Assembly (NCBI RefSeq): GCF_002261345.1 | Contig: NZ_NEVT01000002.1 | Coordinates: forward strand, 248,001-312,000 | From: Bordetella genomosp. 2 | GTDB lineage: Bacteria > Pseudomonadota > Gammaproteobacteria > Burkholderiales > Burkholderiaceae_B | Direction: 5' to 3' | Length of the DNA: 64,000 nt | In this document: positions 42,756-51,256 of the stretch, piece by piece | Layout of the letters: each line of letters begins with the position of its first letter | Position numbering within the stretch: position 1 is the first letter of the stretch | Notes under the pieces: model-generated | The model's database searches: none | Told to the model about the DNA's origin: nothing | What the model saw: the letters and a program-made list of their open reading frames with translations, nothing else | Position numbers and translations under genes: made by a program

Positions 42756-44336
42756 TCAGGCCGGCCGGGGCGCCTTCAGCGCGGCGTGGTAGCGGGCCAC
42801 GTAGGTATCGAAATCGACATCGTCGTTCTGTTCCAGCCGCGCCTGTTCGGCGCGAGACTGGCGCGCGGCGTCGGCGTAGGCCTGCGCCACCTCGGGCGGC
42901 AGGGCCTGGGCCCGCAGCGCCGCGGCGTGTTCGCGGCTGCGGCGCAGGGAATAGGCGTGGAACGATTCCCCGTGGTCGCGCAGGTCGGCCAGCAGGCGGG
43001 CCGACGGCGTCGCGTCGGGGTGGTCGAGCTTCTCGCGCTGGGCTTGCACGGCGCGCGCATAGGCGTCGCCGCCCAGCGCCTGGTCGTAGAGCGCCGCGTA
43101 GGGCTCGATCTGGTCGAGCAGCTGGTGGCCCCAGGGCGCCACGCCGATCGCGGCGCCGTCGCGGTCGAGCAGCAGGCCGGGCTTGCGGCCTTCCTTGACG
43201 ACGACCGAGAAATTGTCGACGCTGCGCTGGCAAAAGCCGTTTTCCGGGAAGTACGGGCTGTCCGAGGCGGCACAGAAGAGCAGGAAGGCGTCCATGAAGC
43301 GCGCCGTCTCGGGCGCGATGCCGGCCGGCTGCTGGGGATCGATATCGAGGCAGCGGACCTCGACGTACTGCACCCCGCGCTCGGCCAGCGCCGTGACGGG
43401 GCGCTCGCCGCGCCCGGTGGTGCGCTTGGGCCGGATGCTGGAGTAGTACTCGTTCTCGATCTGCAGCACGTTGGTGTTGAGCTGGATCCATTCGCCGTCG
43501 CGATGCGTGCCGATGGCCTGGTAGTCGGGCCACGGCTGGGTGACGGCGCCGTACAGCCGGGCTAGGAAGGTGGCCAGGTCGTTGTAGCAGAGCTTGAGCT
43601 GCGACTGGGCCTTGTTCTGGTAGCCCAGGTCGCTCATGCGCAGGCTGGTGGCGTACGGCAGGTAGAGGGTGTCAGCGTCGAGCGCCTGCAGCAGGTGCTC
43701 GCGCCCGCCCATGAAGCTGCGCGACAGCGCCGGCGCGGCGCCGAACAGGTACATCAGCAGCCACGAATAGCGCGTGAAGTTGCGGATCAGGCCGATATAG
43801 CCGCGCGAGCGGCGGTCTTGTTCGGCGGCGGTGGCGGGGTCGAGCAGTTGCCAGAGCGCGTCGGGCAGCGAGAAGTTGTAATGCACCCCGGCGATGCACT
43901 GCATGGCCTTGCCGTAGCGTTCCGCCAGGCCGCGGCGGTACACGTGCTTGAGCATGCCGGTATTGGAGGTGCCGTACCAGGCGATGGGAATGTCGCGCTC
44001 GGGCGGCAGCGCCGCCGGCATGGACTGGTTCCAGATATATTCGCCGTCCAGCACGCTGTAGACGAACCGGTGGATGTGCTCCAGTTCGGCCAGCAGCGGC
44101 TCGACGCGGTCATGCGTGCCCGTGATGAGTTCCAGCAGCGCTTCGGAGTAGTCGGTGGTGACGTGTTCGTTGGTGAGCGCGGAGCCCAGCCCGGCCGGGT
44201 GCCCGGTGAGGGCCAGGGCCCCTTGCGCGTCGACCCGCAGGCCCTCTTTTTCGATACCGCGCAGGGTCTGGGCGAGCAGGGCGGGATGGGCTTGTAGACG
44301 GGCCAGGCGGTCGGCGGCGGTATCGGTCACGGTCAT
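42756..44336 (-). CDS. gshA: Glutamate-cysteine ligase (gamma-proteobacterial type)
   Basis: 526 residues from ATG 44336, close to E. coli GshA (518). It makes gamma-glutamylcysteine, the first step of glutathione synthesis, in the cytoplasm. Motifs include GIEKEGLRV at the N-terminus, TNEHVTTDYSEALLELIT, GVHYNFSLPD and VEVRCLDIDP. Upstream in-frame codons to 44540 overlap the divergent lipoprotein leader and lack homology. No gshB is adjacent. Confidence 0.93.
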   Translation of the reverse strand: MTVTDTAADRLARLQAHPALLAQTLRGIEKEGLRVDAQGALALTGHPAGLGSALTNEHVTTDYSEALLELITGTHDRVEPLLAELEHIHRFVYSVLDGEYIWNQSMPAALPPERDIPIAWYGTSNTGMLKHVYRRGLAERYGKAMQCIAGVHYNFSLPDALWQLLDPATAAEQDRRSRGYIGLIRNFTRYSWLLMYLFGAAPALSRSFMGGREHLLQALDADTLYLPYATSLRMSDLGYQNKAQSQLKLCYNDLATFLARLYGAVTQPWPDYQAIGTHRDGEWIQLNTNVLQIENEYYSSIRPKRTTGRGERPVTALAERGVQYVEVRCLDIDPQQPAGIAPETARFMDAFLLFCAASDSPYFPENGFCQRSVDNFSVVVKEGRKPGLLLDRDGAAIGVAPWGHQLLDQIEPYAALYDQALGGDAYARAVQAQREKLDHPDATPSARLLADLRDHGESFHAYSLRRSREHAAALRAQALPPEVAQAYADAARQSRAEQARLEQNDDVDFDTYVARYHAALKAPRPA

Positions 44337-44497
44337 ATGGATATTCTGGGATTGACGCCGGATTTTACGGGTTGCCGGGCATTCCTGCCGAGGGAGCCTG
44401 CACCGGCGCCAGGGGCAATTGGTCAAACGGAGGGGATATTCCGATGAGCGACAATGCGCGCTTGTCCTGTCTGATTCCCAAGCGGAGAGTTCCCGCC

Positions 44498-45034
44498 ATG
44501 ATTTCCAGCCTGCTGCGCCGGTTGCGCGCGCAACTGCCATGCCTGGCGGCCGTCCTGCTGTTGCTGGCGGCCTGCACCCCCAGTTACAACTGGCGCGAGA
44601 TCGAGGTGGCCGACGGCCACGCGCGCGCGGCCTTCCCGGCGCGGGTGCAGAGCGAGACGCGCGACATCGAACTGGGCGGCCAGACGCTGCGTTTCACCCT
44701 GACGATGGCGGAGGTCGACGGCGCCATGTTCGCGGTCGGCCGCGCGCCCCTGCCGCCCGCCGTGGCGGCCGATCCCCAGGCCCGCGACGCGCTGGGCCGC
44801 GCGCTGCGCCAGTCGCTTTATGCCAACTTGAAGGCCCGGCCGCCCGAGCCGCTGCCCGGCTACGGCGACGAGATCGTCGTGCACGGCCAGGCCGGGCAGC
44901 AGCCGGGATGGCTGATGGCGCGGGTATGGCTGACCGACACCATGCTGATCGATGCGGTGGCCGCCGGCACCGAGCAAAGCCTGCCGCGCGAGCGCGCGCA
45001 GGAGTTCGTGCGTTCGGTGAAGCTCAGGAAATGA
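44498..45034 (+). CDS. Putative lipoprotein
   Basis: 178 residues from ATG 44498, chosen because it gives a canonical lipoprotein signal (RRLRAQLPCLAAVLLLLAAC, Cys 26); ATG 44444 would add 18 charged residues. The mature part (YNWREIEVADGHARAAFPAR, then DIELGGQTLRFTLTMAEVDG and LMARVWLTDTMLIDAVAAG) is one globular domain of unknown function. It is divergent from gshA. Its last 11 bases overlap the convergent LuxR-type gene. Confidence 0.72.
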   Translation: MISSLLRRLRAQLPCLAAVLLLLAACTPSYNWREIEVADGHARAAFPARVQSETRDIELGGQTLRFTLTMAEVDGAMFAVGRAPLPPAVAADPQARDALGRALRQSLYANLKARPPEPLPGYGDEIVVHGQAGQQPGWLMARVWLTDTMLIDAVAAGTEQSLPRERAQEFVRSVKLRK

Positions 45035-45239
45035 ACGACGGCAGCAGGCCGTGCTTGAGCGCCTGGGCGACGGCGGCGCGGCGGTTGTAGACCCCCAGCT
45101 TGCCGCAGGCGTTGCCGACGTGGAAATTGACGGTGCGTTCGCTGACGCCCAGGATGATGCCGATCTCCCAACTGGTTTTTCCCATCGCGGCCCAGTGCAG
45201 GCACTCGACTTCGCGCTTGGAAAGAGGTTTGGATGGCAT
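45024..45239 (-). CDS. HTH-only LuxR-type regulator
   Basis: 71 residues from ATG 45239. It consists of just the LuxR helix-turn-helix: LSKREVECLHWAAMGKTSWE, then ILGVSERTVNFHVGNACGKL and NRRAAVAQALKHGLL. The WAAMGKTSWEIG and TVNFHV residues are typical of quorum-sensing LuxR proteins, yet no autoinducer-binding domain is present. The frame upstream to 45425 has no such homology. It may be a truncated LuxR that still binds DNA, or a GerE-like small regulator. Confidence 0.75.
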   Translation of the reverse strand: MPSKPLSKREVECLHWAAMGKTSWEIGIILGVSERTVNFHVGNACGKLGVYNRRAAVAQALKHGLLPSFIS

Positions 45240-45366
45240 GGCGGCGTCTTGCGTGAAAGAGGCGGGCTGGATGGCTCGTGGCGATTCTCCACGCCGTAAA
45301 AACGCGTTCAAGCTTCCATGCGCAATCGCATTGAATCGGCAATTTGGCTTGTAATAGTCGTGCGCC

Positions 45367-46239
45367 TCAGCCGGCGCTTTGCGCGAACAGGCCGCGCAGG
45401 GTGCTGGTGATGGCGAGCTTGCCATGGCGGCGGCGCTCCAGCATGCCGACGCGCCGCATGATGGGCGGCCCCGGCAGCGGCTTTGCCGTCAATTGCTTGC
45501 GGGCGCGCCAGTCGGCGTTGGCCAGCAGCGGCACCACGGCCACGCCGTAATCCTGCCGCACCAGTTCGGCGATCGCCTCGATGGAGTTCAGCTCGAGGAT
45601 GATGCCGGGCGAGGCGCCCTGCCGCGCCAGGGCTTCGGTGATCAGCCGGCCGGTCCAGAGCGAGCGGTCGAACTGCAGGAACGGCTCGCTGGCCAGCAGG
45701 CTGGCGACCGATTTGCGGCGCAGGCGCGCGGCGGCGATCAGCACCAGCGGTTCTTGGTACAGCGGCGTCCAGACCAGCGCCGGCTCGACCCCGTGGGGCG
45801 GCTCGGTGACTACGGCGGCATCGAGCTCGCCGCTGGCCACCCGCGCCGCGAAATCAGCCGACTGGCCGGCCAGCAAGGTAATGCGCAGGGCGGGGTAGTC
45901 GCGCTTGATGCGGGCCAGCACCGTGCCGAAAGTGCCCATCAGCGACGACACCAGCGTGCCGATGCGCAGGCTGCCCCGCAGCGCGTCGCCGCTCTGGGCC
46001 AACAGCTGTTCGTAGCGGGCCACCAGGTCTTCGAGCTCGGCCAGGATCTGGCGGCCATGCGCGGTGGGCACGGCCGCCTGCGCGCGCCGCTCGAACAGCT
46101 GCGTATCGAGCTCGCTTTCGAGATTCTTGATCTGCAGGCTGACGGCGGCCTGCGTCAGGCCCACCTGCCGGCCGGCGGCCACGAAGCTGCCCAGCCGGGC
46201 GGCGGCCAGGGCGGTGCGGAACTGGCGGATCGATGGCAT
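45367..46239 (-). CDS. LysR-family transcriptional regulator
   Basis: 290 residues from ATG 46239 (the frame opens at 46326 but the added 29 residues are not LysR-like). Winged helix FRTALAAARLGSFVAAGRQV and LTQAAVSLQIKNLESELDTQ; the effector domain follows. It is divergent from the SDH-like/fumarase operon, with an AT-rich spacer carrying a 10-base-arm dyad. It probably activates that operon with a dicarboxylate as effector. Confidence 0.83.
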   Translation of the reverse strand: MPSIRQFRTALAAARLGSFVAAGRQVGLTQAAVSLQIKNLESELDTQLFERRAQAAVPTAHGRQILAELEDLVARYEQLLAQSGDALRGSLRIGTLVSSLMGTFGTVLARIKRDYPALRITLLAGQSADFAARVASGELDAAVVTEPPHGVEPALVWTPLYQEPLVLIAAARLRRKSVASLLASEPFLQFDRSLWTGRLITEALARQGASPGIILELNSIEAIAELVRQDYGVAVVPLLANADWRARKQLTAKPLPGPPIMRRVGMLERRRHGKLAITSTLRGLFAQSAG

Positions 46240-46253
46240 GGCGGCGACTATAT

Positions 46254-46295
46254 AAGTAAAACTTGGTCTATCAAAAATAATTAATAGTTTTACTT
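46254..46295. promoter_or_regulatory. Probable LysR operator for the SDH-like operon
   Basis: Perfect inverted repeat AAGTAAAACT (46254-46263) and AGTTTTACTT (46286-46295) with a 22-base spacer, in the AT-rich gap between the divergent LysR gene and the Fe-S subunit gene. Position fits a LysR site; it begins 15 bases upstream of the LysR start. Confidence 0.5.
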
Positions 46296-46344
46296 CTGTC
46301 AAAGCCCGCGGCACTATCGAGAGCATTGCTTCCTCTGCGGTTTC

Positions 46345-47151
46345 ATGGGCATGTCAGATCAGCATCCGAGCTTGGGCGTACTGCAGGTCAGCGTCTGGCG
46401 CGGCGGCGCGCATGGCGAATTCCAGCAATTCGAAGTGCCGCGCCGCGACAGCCAGACCGTGCTGGACGTCGCCACCCATATCCAACGCCACCTGGACCCC
46501 ACGCTTTCGTACCGTTATGCGTGCCGGGTCGGCATGTGCGGCTCGTGCGCCATGACGGTCAATGGCGTGGCCCGCTGGACCTGCCGTACCCACGTGGCGC
46601 GCGTCGCGCGCGCCGGCCGCATCGAGCTGGCGCCGCTGGCGAACCTGCCGGTGGTCAAGGACCTGGTGACCGACATGGCGCCGTTCTTCGACAAATGGCA
46701 GCGCGCGCAGGGCCGCTACGCCGGCGCGACCGGACGCCACGATCCAGTGGCGCGGGTCGATCCGGCATCGCCCGCGCGCCGCGCCGCCGACGCCGGCATC
46801 GAATGCATCGGCTGCGGCGTCTGCTATGCCTCGTGCGACGTGGTGAGCTGGAAGCCGCAATTCCTCGGGCCGGCCGCCCTCAACCGCGCCTGGACGCTGG
46901 TCAATGACGAGCGCGACACCGCTGGCGCGCGGCGCCTGGCGGCGGTGGCCGGCGACGCGGGCTGCCATGCCTGCCATACGCAGGGTTCCTGTACGGTGCG
47001 GTGCCCCAAGGGCATCGCGCCCACCGCCGCCATTGCCGGACTCAAGCGCGTCACCGCGCGCGCGGCGCTGCGCGGCGAGCTGGACGGCACCGAAGATACC
47101 GTCCAGGACCGTGCCGGGCGCGACGCAGGCGTGTCGGAGGTCCTGCCATGA
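46345..47151 (+). CDS. Succinate dehydrogenase/fumarate reductase-like iron-sulfur subunit
   Basis: 268 residues (ATG 46345 or 46351). Ligands for all three clusters are visible: [2Fe-2S] CRVGMCGSC with a later Cys in WTC; [4Fe-4S] CIGCGVCYASC; [3Fe-4S] CHTQGSC with CPKG. It passes electrons from the flavoprotein to the membrane anchors. The sequence is divergent from housekeeping SdhB. It begins an operon with two anchors, a two-subunit fumarase and the flavoprotein. The ribosome site is weak. Confidence 0.84.
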   Translation: MGMSDQHPSLGVLQVSVWRGGAHGEFQQFEVPRRDSQTVLDVATHIQRHLDPTLSYRYACRVGMCGSCAMTVNGVARWTCRTHVARVARAGRIELAPLANLPVVKDLVTDMAPFFDKWQRAQGRYAGATGRHDPVARVDPASPARRAADAGIECIGCGVCYASCDVVSWKPQFLGPAALNRAWTLVNDERDTAGARRLAAVAGDAGCHACHTQGSCTVRCPKGIAPTAAIAGLKRVTARAALRGELDGTEDTVQDRAGRDAGVSEVLP

Positions 47152-47489
47152 GCGCGGCGCGCGCCGCCCGGCGCTGGTACTGGCAGCGGCTCAGCGCGAT
47201 GGCGCTGGCGCTGTTCGTGCTGGTCCACCTGGCCGTCGTCATGCTGGCGGTGCGCGGCGGCCTGAGCGCCGCCGAGATACTCGGCCGCACGCGCGGCAGC
47301 CTGGCCTGGATGGCCTTCTATGGCGTGTTCGTCGCGCTGGTGGCGCTGCATGCCGCCATCGGCCTGCGCAACGTGCTGGACGAATGGACGCCCACGCGCC
47401 GGCTGGCCGGCGTGCTGGGCGGCGTGGCCGCCTTACTGCTGCTGGCGCTGGGCTGGCGGGCGGTGGCGGCGGTGACCTGGGGAGGCTGA
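47148..47489 (+). CDS. SDH/FRD-like membrane anchor subunit
   Basis: 113 residues from ATG 47148, overlapping the Fe-S gene by four bases. Three hydrophobic segments (about residues 15-35, 53-72 and 85-105), with histidines in LFVLVHLAVV and VALHAAIGL that could ligate haem or bind quinone. Small integral membrane subunit of the SDH-like complex. Assignment rests on size, topology and position. Confidence 0.75.
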   Translation: MSAARAARRWYWQRLSAMALALFVLVHLAVVMLAVRGGLSAAEILGRTRGSLAWMAFYGVFVALVALHAAIGLRNVLDEWTPTRRLAGVLGGVAALLLLALGWRAVAAVTWGG

Positions 47490-47490
47490 C

Positions 47491-47844
47491 ATGCGCCGCA
47501 ACGACACGCGCGCCCGCGCGCACCCCAGCTGGCTGGCGTTCGCCGTGCATCGCATTTCCGGCCTGCTGCTGCTGGCGTTCCTGCCGGTGCATTTCTGGAC
47601 GCTCGGCCTGGCGCTGCAGGGCGAGGCCGCGCTCGACGGCGCGCTGCGCTGGTACGAGGCCCCCGTGTTCAAGTTCGGCGAGTGGGCGCTGGTGCTGTGC
47701 CTGGCGGCGCACCTGGCCGGCGGCCTGCGCCTGCTGTGGATCGAGTTCGCTCCCTGGCGCGGCCTGCGGCTGCGCTGGATCGCCGCCGGCACGGCCGCGT
47801 CGCTGGCGGTGTCGTTGCTGTTCGTGGCCAACATGCTGAGTTGA
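47491..47844 (+). CDS. SdhC-like cytochrome b membrane anchor
   Basis: 117 residues, start one base after the previous stop. It shows the SdhC pattern: SWLAFAVHRISGLLLLAFLP in the first helix and LCLAAHLAGGLRLLWIEF in the second, with His residues at haem and quinone positions, then a third helix. It anchors the Fe-S and flavoprotein subunits and reduces quinone. Confidence 0.8.
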   Translation: MRRNDTRARAHPSWLAFAVHRISGLLLLAFLPVHFWTLGLALQGEAALDGALRWYEAPVFKFGEWALVLCLAAHLAGGLRLLWIEFAPWRGLRLRWIAAGTAASLAVSLLFVANMLS

Positions 47845-47847
47845 ATC

Positions 47848-48726
47848 ATGCCAGACATCGATTATGCGCAGGTCGAGGAGGCCGCGCGCGAACTGTATAT
47901 CCGCGCGCTCAAGCGCCTGCCGGACGACATCAAGCAGGGCTTCGGACGCCTGCGGGCCGCCGAGTCGTCGGCCCGCGCGCAGGCGATCCTGGACACCATG
48001 ACCACCAACATCGCGGTCGCCGAGGAGCGCGACAACCTGTTGTGCCAGGATACCGGCATCCCCATCTACAACGTGCTGGTAGGGCGCCGCGTGGGGCTGG
48101 ACGGCTGGCGGCTGAAACAGGCGATCCGCGCCGGCTGCGAGCGCGCCACGCGCGAACACCCGCTGCGTTCCAGCGTGGTGCACCCCATCAGCCGCAAGAA
48201 CGACCACACCTCGTGCGGGCCGGGCGTGCCGGTCATCCATGTGGATTTCTGCGCCGAGGACGACCGGCTCGAAATCGAGATGATCCCCAAGGGCAGCGGA
48301 TCGGAAAACAATTCGTTCCTGCGCATGGCGATCCCGGCCGAGGGCCTGGACGCGGTCAAGACCTTCGTCGTCGACTGCGTGATGCAGGCCGGCGGCAAGA
48401 CCTGTCCGCCCACCATCGTGGGCGTGGGCGTGGGAGGCACGTCGGACCTGTGCGTGCACCTGGCCAAGCAGGCGGCGACCCGGCCGCTCGGCTCGCGCTG
48501 CGCCGACCCGCTGGGCGCGCAACTGGAGCAGGAGCTGTCCGCCGCGGTCAACCAGCTGGGAGTCGGGCCGCAAGGGCTGGGCGGCGATGCCACGGCGTTC
48601 GCCGTGCACATCGAGCTGGCCGCCACGCACATCACCATGAACCCGGTGGCGGTCAACATGCAGTGCCATTCGGCGCGCCGCGCGCGCGCCACGTTCACGC
48701 CCGGCGGCGTGCAGTACGGCTTCTGA
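47848..48726 (+). CDS. Class I fumarase/tartrate dehydratase alpha subunit
   Basis: 292 residues of the oxygen-sensitive [4Fe-4S] hydro-lyase alpha family. Cluster cysteines are in NLLCQDTGIPIYN, AGGKTCPPTIVG and NMQCHSARR. IPKGSGSENNS is the family active-site segment. It pairs with the beta protein encoded next. Candidate substrates are fumarate, tartrate or mesaconate; two-subunit class I fumarases in Burkholderiales include mesaconases. It sits between anchor and flavoprotein genes of the SDH-like complex. Confidence 0.83.
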   Translation: MPDIDYAQVEEAARELYIRALKRLPDDIKQGFGRLRAAESSARAQAILDTMTTNIAVAEERDNLLCQDTGIPIYNVLVGRRVGLDGWRLKQAIRAGCERATREHPLRSSVVHPISRKNDHTSCGPGVPVIHVDFCAEDDRLEIEMIPKGSGSENNSFLRMAIPAEGLDAVKTFVVDCVMQAGGKTCPPTIVGVGVGGTSDLCVHLAKQAATRPLGSRCADPLGAQLEQELSAAVNQLGVGPQGLGGDATAFAVHIELAATHITMNPVAVNMQCHSARRARATFTPGGVQYGF

Positions 48727-48750
48727 GCCTTCGACCCGGGAATCGCAGCC

Positions 48751-49362
48751 ATGACACATCACGATCTCGCCATGCCGGTGACCGAAGACCAGGCGCGCGC
48801 GCTGCGCGTGGGCGACACGGTCACCCTGCAGCACACCCTGTTCGGCATCCGCGACGCCAGCTATATCGCCCTGTTCGACCGGGGCCGCGCCACCCGCTTC
48901 GACATGCGCGGCCACGCGGTGATCCACACCGCGCCCAACGTGCGCAAGGTGGCGCCCACGCCGCAGCATCCCGCCGGCTACGCGCCGGTGTGCATCGGCA
49001 CCACCACCTCGTCGCGCATGGAGCGCTTCACCGCGCAACTGATGCGCCAATGCGGCGTGCGCTTCATCGTGGGCAAGGGCGGCATGCACCAGGGGTCCAG
49101 CCAGGCTTTCAAGGAGCAGGGCGGCGCCTATCTGGCCATCGTGGGCGGCACAGCCGCGCTGGAGACCACCTGGATCGAATGCATCGAGGACGTCGACCTG
49201 GACGACCTGAACCCCGAATCGCTGTGGAAGTTCCGCATCCGCGACTTCGGGCCGCTGCTGGTGGCCATGGACAGCCATGGCGGTTCGCTCTATGACCAGG
49301 TCGCGCAGGACGTGGCGGCGCGCCGCGCGGGCGTGCTGGCCGGCCTGGGAGTGGCGCGATGA
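48751..49362 (+). CDS. Class I fumarase/tartrate dehydratase beta subunit
   Basis: 203 residues with the swivelling beta-domain features: LRVGDTVTLQHTLFGIRDAS, GRATRFDMRGHAVIHTAPNV, TTSSRMERFT and FIVGKGGMHQ. It completes the hydro-lyase with the alpha subunit, 24 bases upstream. Its stop overlaps the flavoprotein start by four bases, tying the hydratase and the dehydrogenase into one translational unit. Confidence 0.84.
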   Translation: MTHHDLAMPVTEDQARALRVGDTVTLQHTLFGIRDASYIALFDRGRATRFDMRGHAVIHTAPNVRKVAPTPQHPAGYAPVCIGTTTSSRMERFTAQLMRQCGVRFIVGKGGMHQGSSQAFKEQGGAYLAIVGGTAALETTWIECIEDVDLDDLNPESLWKFRIRDFGPLLVAMDSHGGSLYDQVAQDVAARRAGVLAGLGVAR

Positions 49363-51089
49363 GCGCCGCCGTGCAAGTGCGCCAGACCGACGTGCTGATC
49401 CTCGGCTCGGGCGGCGCGGGGCTGTTCGCCGCCCTGCACGCCCACGCGGCCGCGCCGGGCCTGGACATCACCGTGGCGGTCAAGGGGCTGCTGGGCAAAT
49501 GCGGCTGCACGCGCATGGTGCAGGGCGGCTACAACGTGGCGCTGGCCGAGGGCGACTCGATCGAGCGGCATTTCATGGACACCATCGAGGGCGGCAAGTG
49601 GCTGCCCGACCAGGAACTGGCCTGGACCCTGGTGAACACGGCGGTGGAGCGCATCCACGAACTGGAAAACGAACTGGGCTGCTTCTTCGACCGCAATCCC
49701 GACGGCACGCTGCACCAGAAGGCTTTCGCGGGGCAGACCTTCGACCGCACGGTGCACAAGGGCGACCTGACCGGCATCGAGATCATCAACCGGCTGGCCG
49801 AGCAAGTCTGGGCGCGGCGCATCCACCGGCTCGAGGAGCATCGCGCGGTGGCGCTGATTCCCGCGCGCGACGGCGGGCGCATCGCCGGCGTGCTGATGAT
49901 CGATATCCGCACCGGCGCCTTCGTGCTGGTGCGCGCCAAGGCCGTGCTGCTGGCCACCGGCGGCGGCCCGACCATGTACCGTTTCCATACGCCCTCCGGC
50001 GACAAGAGTTGCGACGGCCTGTCGATGGCGTTGCGCGCGGGGCTGGAGCTGCGCGACATGGAGATGGTCCAGTTCCACCCCACCGGGCTGCTGGCCGGCG
50101 CCGATACCCGCATGACCGGCACGGTGCTGGAAGAAGGCCTGCGCGGCGCCGGCGGCTACCTGCTCAATGGCCAGGGCGAGCGCTTCATGCAGGCGGTCGA
50201 TCCGCGCGCCGAGCGCGCGACCCGCGACATTGTTTCGCGCGGCATCTATGCCGAGATGCGGGCGGGGCGCACGACGCCCAATGGCGGGGTGTACATCGAG
50301 ATGGCCCATCTGGGGCCCGAGCGGGTGCGCCGCCAGTTCAAGGGCATGGTGGAGCGCTGCGCGGATTGCGGCTTCGACCTGGCGGCGGGCCGGGTCGAGG
50401 TGGTGCCGACCGCGCATTACATGATGGGCGGCGTGCTGTTCGAGCCGGATTGCCGTACCTCCCTGGCCGGGCTGTATGCGGCCGGCGAAGACACCGGCGG
50501 CGTGCACGGCGCCAACCGCCTGGGCGGCAACGGCGTGGCCAACTCCACGGTGTTCGGCGGCATCGCGGGCGACGCCATGGCGCGCTGGACGCCGGGCCAG
50601 TCGTGGGCCGAGCCCGACCCGGCGGCGCTGCAGCAGGCGCTGGCGCGCGCGCAGGCGCCGCTGGGACGGCGCGGGGGCGACTTGCATGGCCTGCGCGAGC
50701 GCCTGTCCAGCATCATGTGGGACGACGCCGGGATCGTGCGCGACGCGGCCGGGCTGAACCGCGCGCTGGCCGCGCTGGCCGGGCTGCGCGAGGAACTCGA
50801 CCACGTGGGCGTGGCCGATACGGGGCGGGCCTTCAACATGACCTGGCACGACTGGCTCAACCTGGACAGCCTGGTTCACGTCAGCGAGGCCATCGTGCGC
50901 GCGGCGCTGGCGCGCGAAGATTCGCGCGGCGCGCATTTCCGCGCGGACTTCCCCGAGACCCGCGACCTGGAGCATTCCTGGTTCTCGGTGGTCGCGCAGC
51001 GCGGCGACAGCATGGAGGTCAACCGGCGCCCGGTGCGCTTCACGCGCGTGCGGCCGGGGCAGACGCTGCTGGCGCAAGCCGCGGCGTGA
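49359..51089 (+). CDS. Succinate dehydrogenase/fumarate reductase-like flavoprotein
   Basis: 576 residues. FAD-binding start VLILGSGGAGLFAALHAH, then GGYNVALAEGDSIERHFMDT. Active-site segments VQFHPTGL and HYMMGGVLFEPD with the family Arg in RFMQAVDPRAERATRD; CTRMVQGG replaces the usual HSVAAQGG around the flavinylation site, so covalent FAD attachment is uncertain. C-terminal domain EHSWFSVVAQRGD. It oxidises or reduces a dicarboxylate. It is the last subunit gene, two kilobases away from its Fe-S partner. Confidence 0.83.
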   Translation: MSAAVQVRQTDVLILGSGGAGLFAALHAHAAAPGLDITVAVKGLLGKCGCTRMVQGGYNVALAEGDSIERHFMDTIEGGKWLPDQELAWTLVNTAVERIHELENELGCFFDRNPDGTLHQKAFAGQTFDRTVHKGDLTGIEIINRLAEQVWARRIHRLEEHRAVALIPARDGGRIAGVLMIDIRTGAFVLVRAKAVLLATGGGPTMYRFHTPSGDKSCDGLSMALRAGLELRDMEMVQFHPTGLLAGADTRMTGTVLEEGLRGAGGYLLNGQGERFMQAVDPRAERATRDIVSRGIYAEMRAGRTTPNGGVYIEMAHLGPERVRRQFKGMVERCADCGFDLAAGRVEVVPTAHYMMGGVLFEPDCRTSLAGLYAAGEDTGGVHGANRLGGNGVANSTVFGGIAGDAMARWTPGQSWAEPDPAALQQALARAQAPLGRRGGDLHGLRERLSSIMWDDAGIVRDAAGLNRALAALAGLREELDHVGVADTGRAFNMTWHDWLNLDSLVHVSEAIVRAALAREDSRGAHFRADFPETRDLEHSWFSVVAQRGDSMEVNRRPVRFTRVRPGQTLLAQAAA

Positions 51090-51122
51090 ACGGCCGGGCA
51101 CGATCCCGGTGGCGGCCGCGAG

Positions 51123-51188
51123 AGGTGTCTGACACCCCGCGGCAGGCCGCGGAGGGGCGAAGGGCGGTTCACGGGGTGTCAGACACCT
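51123..51188. repeat. Hairpin repeat with two GGTGTCWGACACC dyads
   Basis: Perfect 17-base arms (51123-51139 and 51172-51188) flanking a 32-base spacer, each holding the dyad found six times in the array at 34365-34680. It lies in the 167-base gap between the flavoprotein and the Bug gene. It could fold in RNA as a strong hairpin, or act as a dispersed repeat. No T-tract follows. Confidence 0.75.
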
Positions 51189-51256
51189 TGCGGTGTGGCA
51201 GCACCAGACACTCTGCAGCACCACGAATGGTGACCACGAAAAAGGGGGAGACGGGT

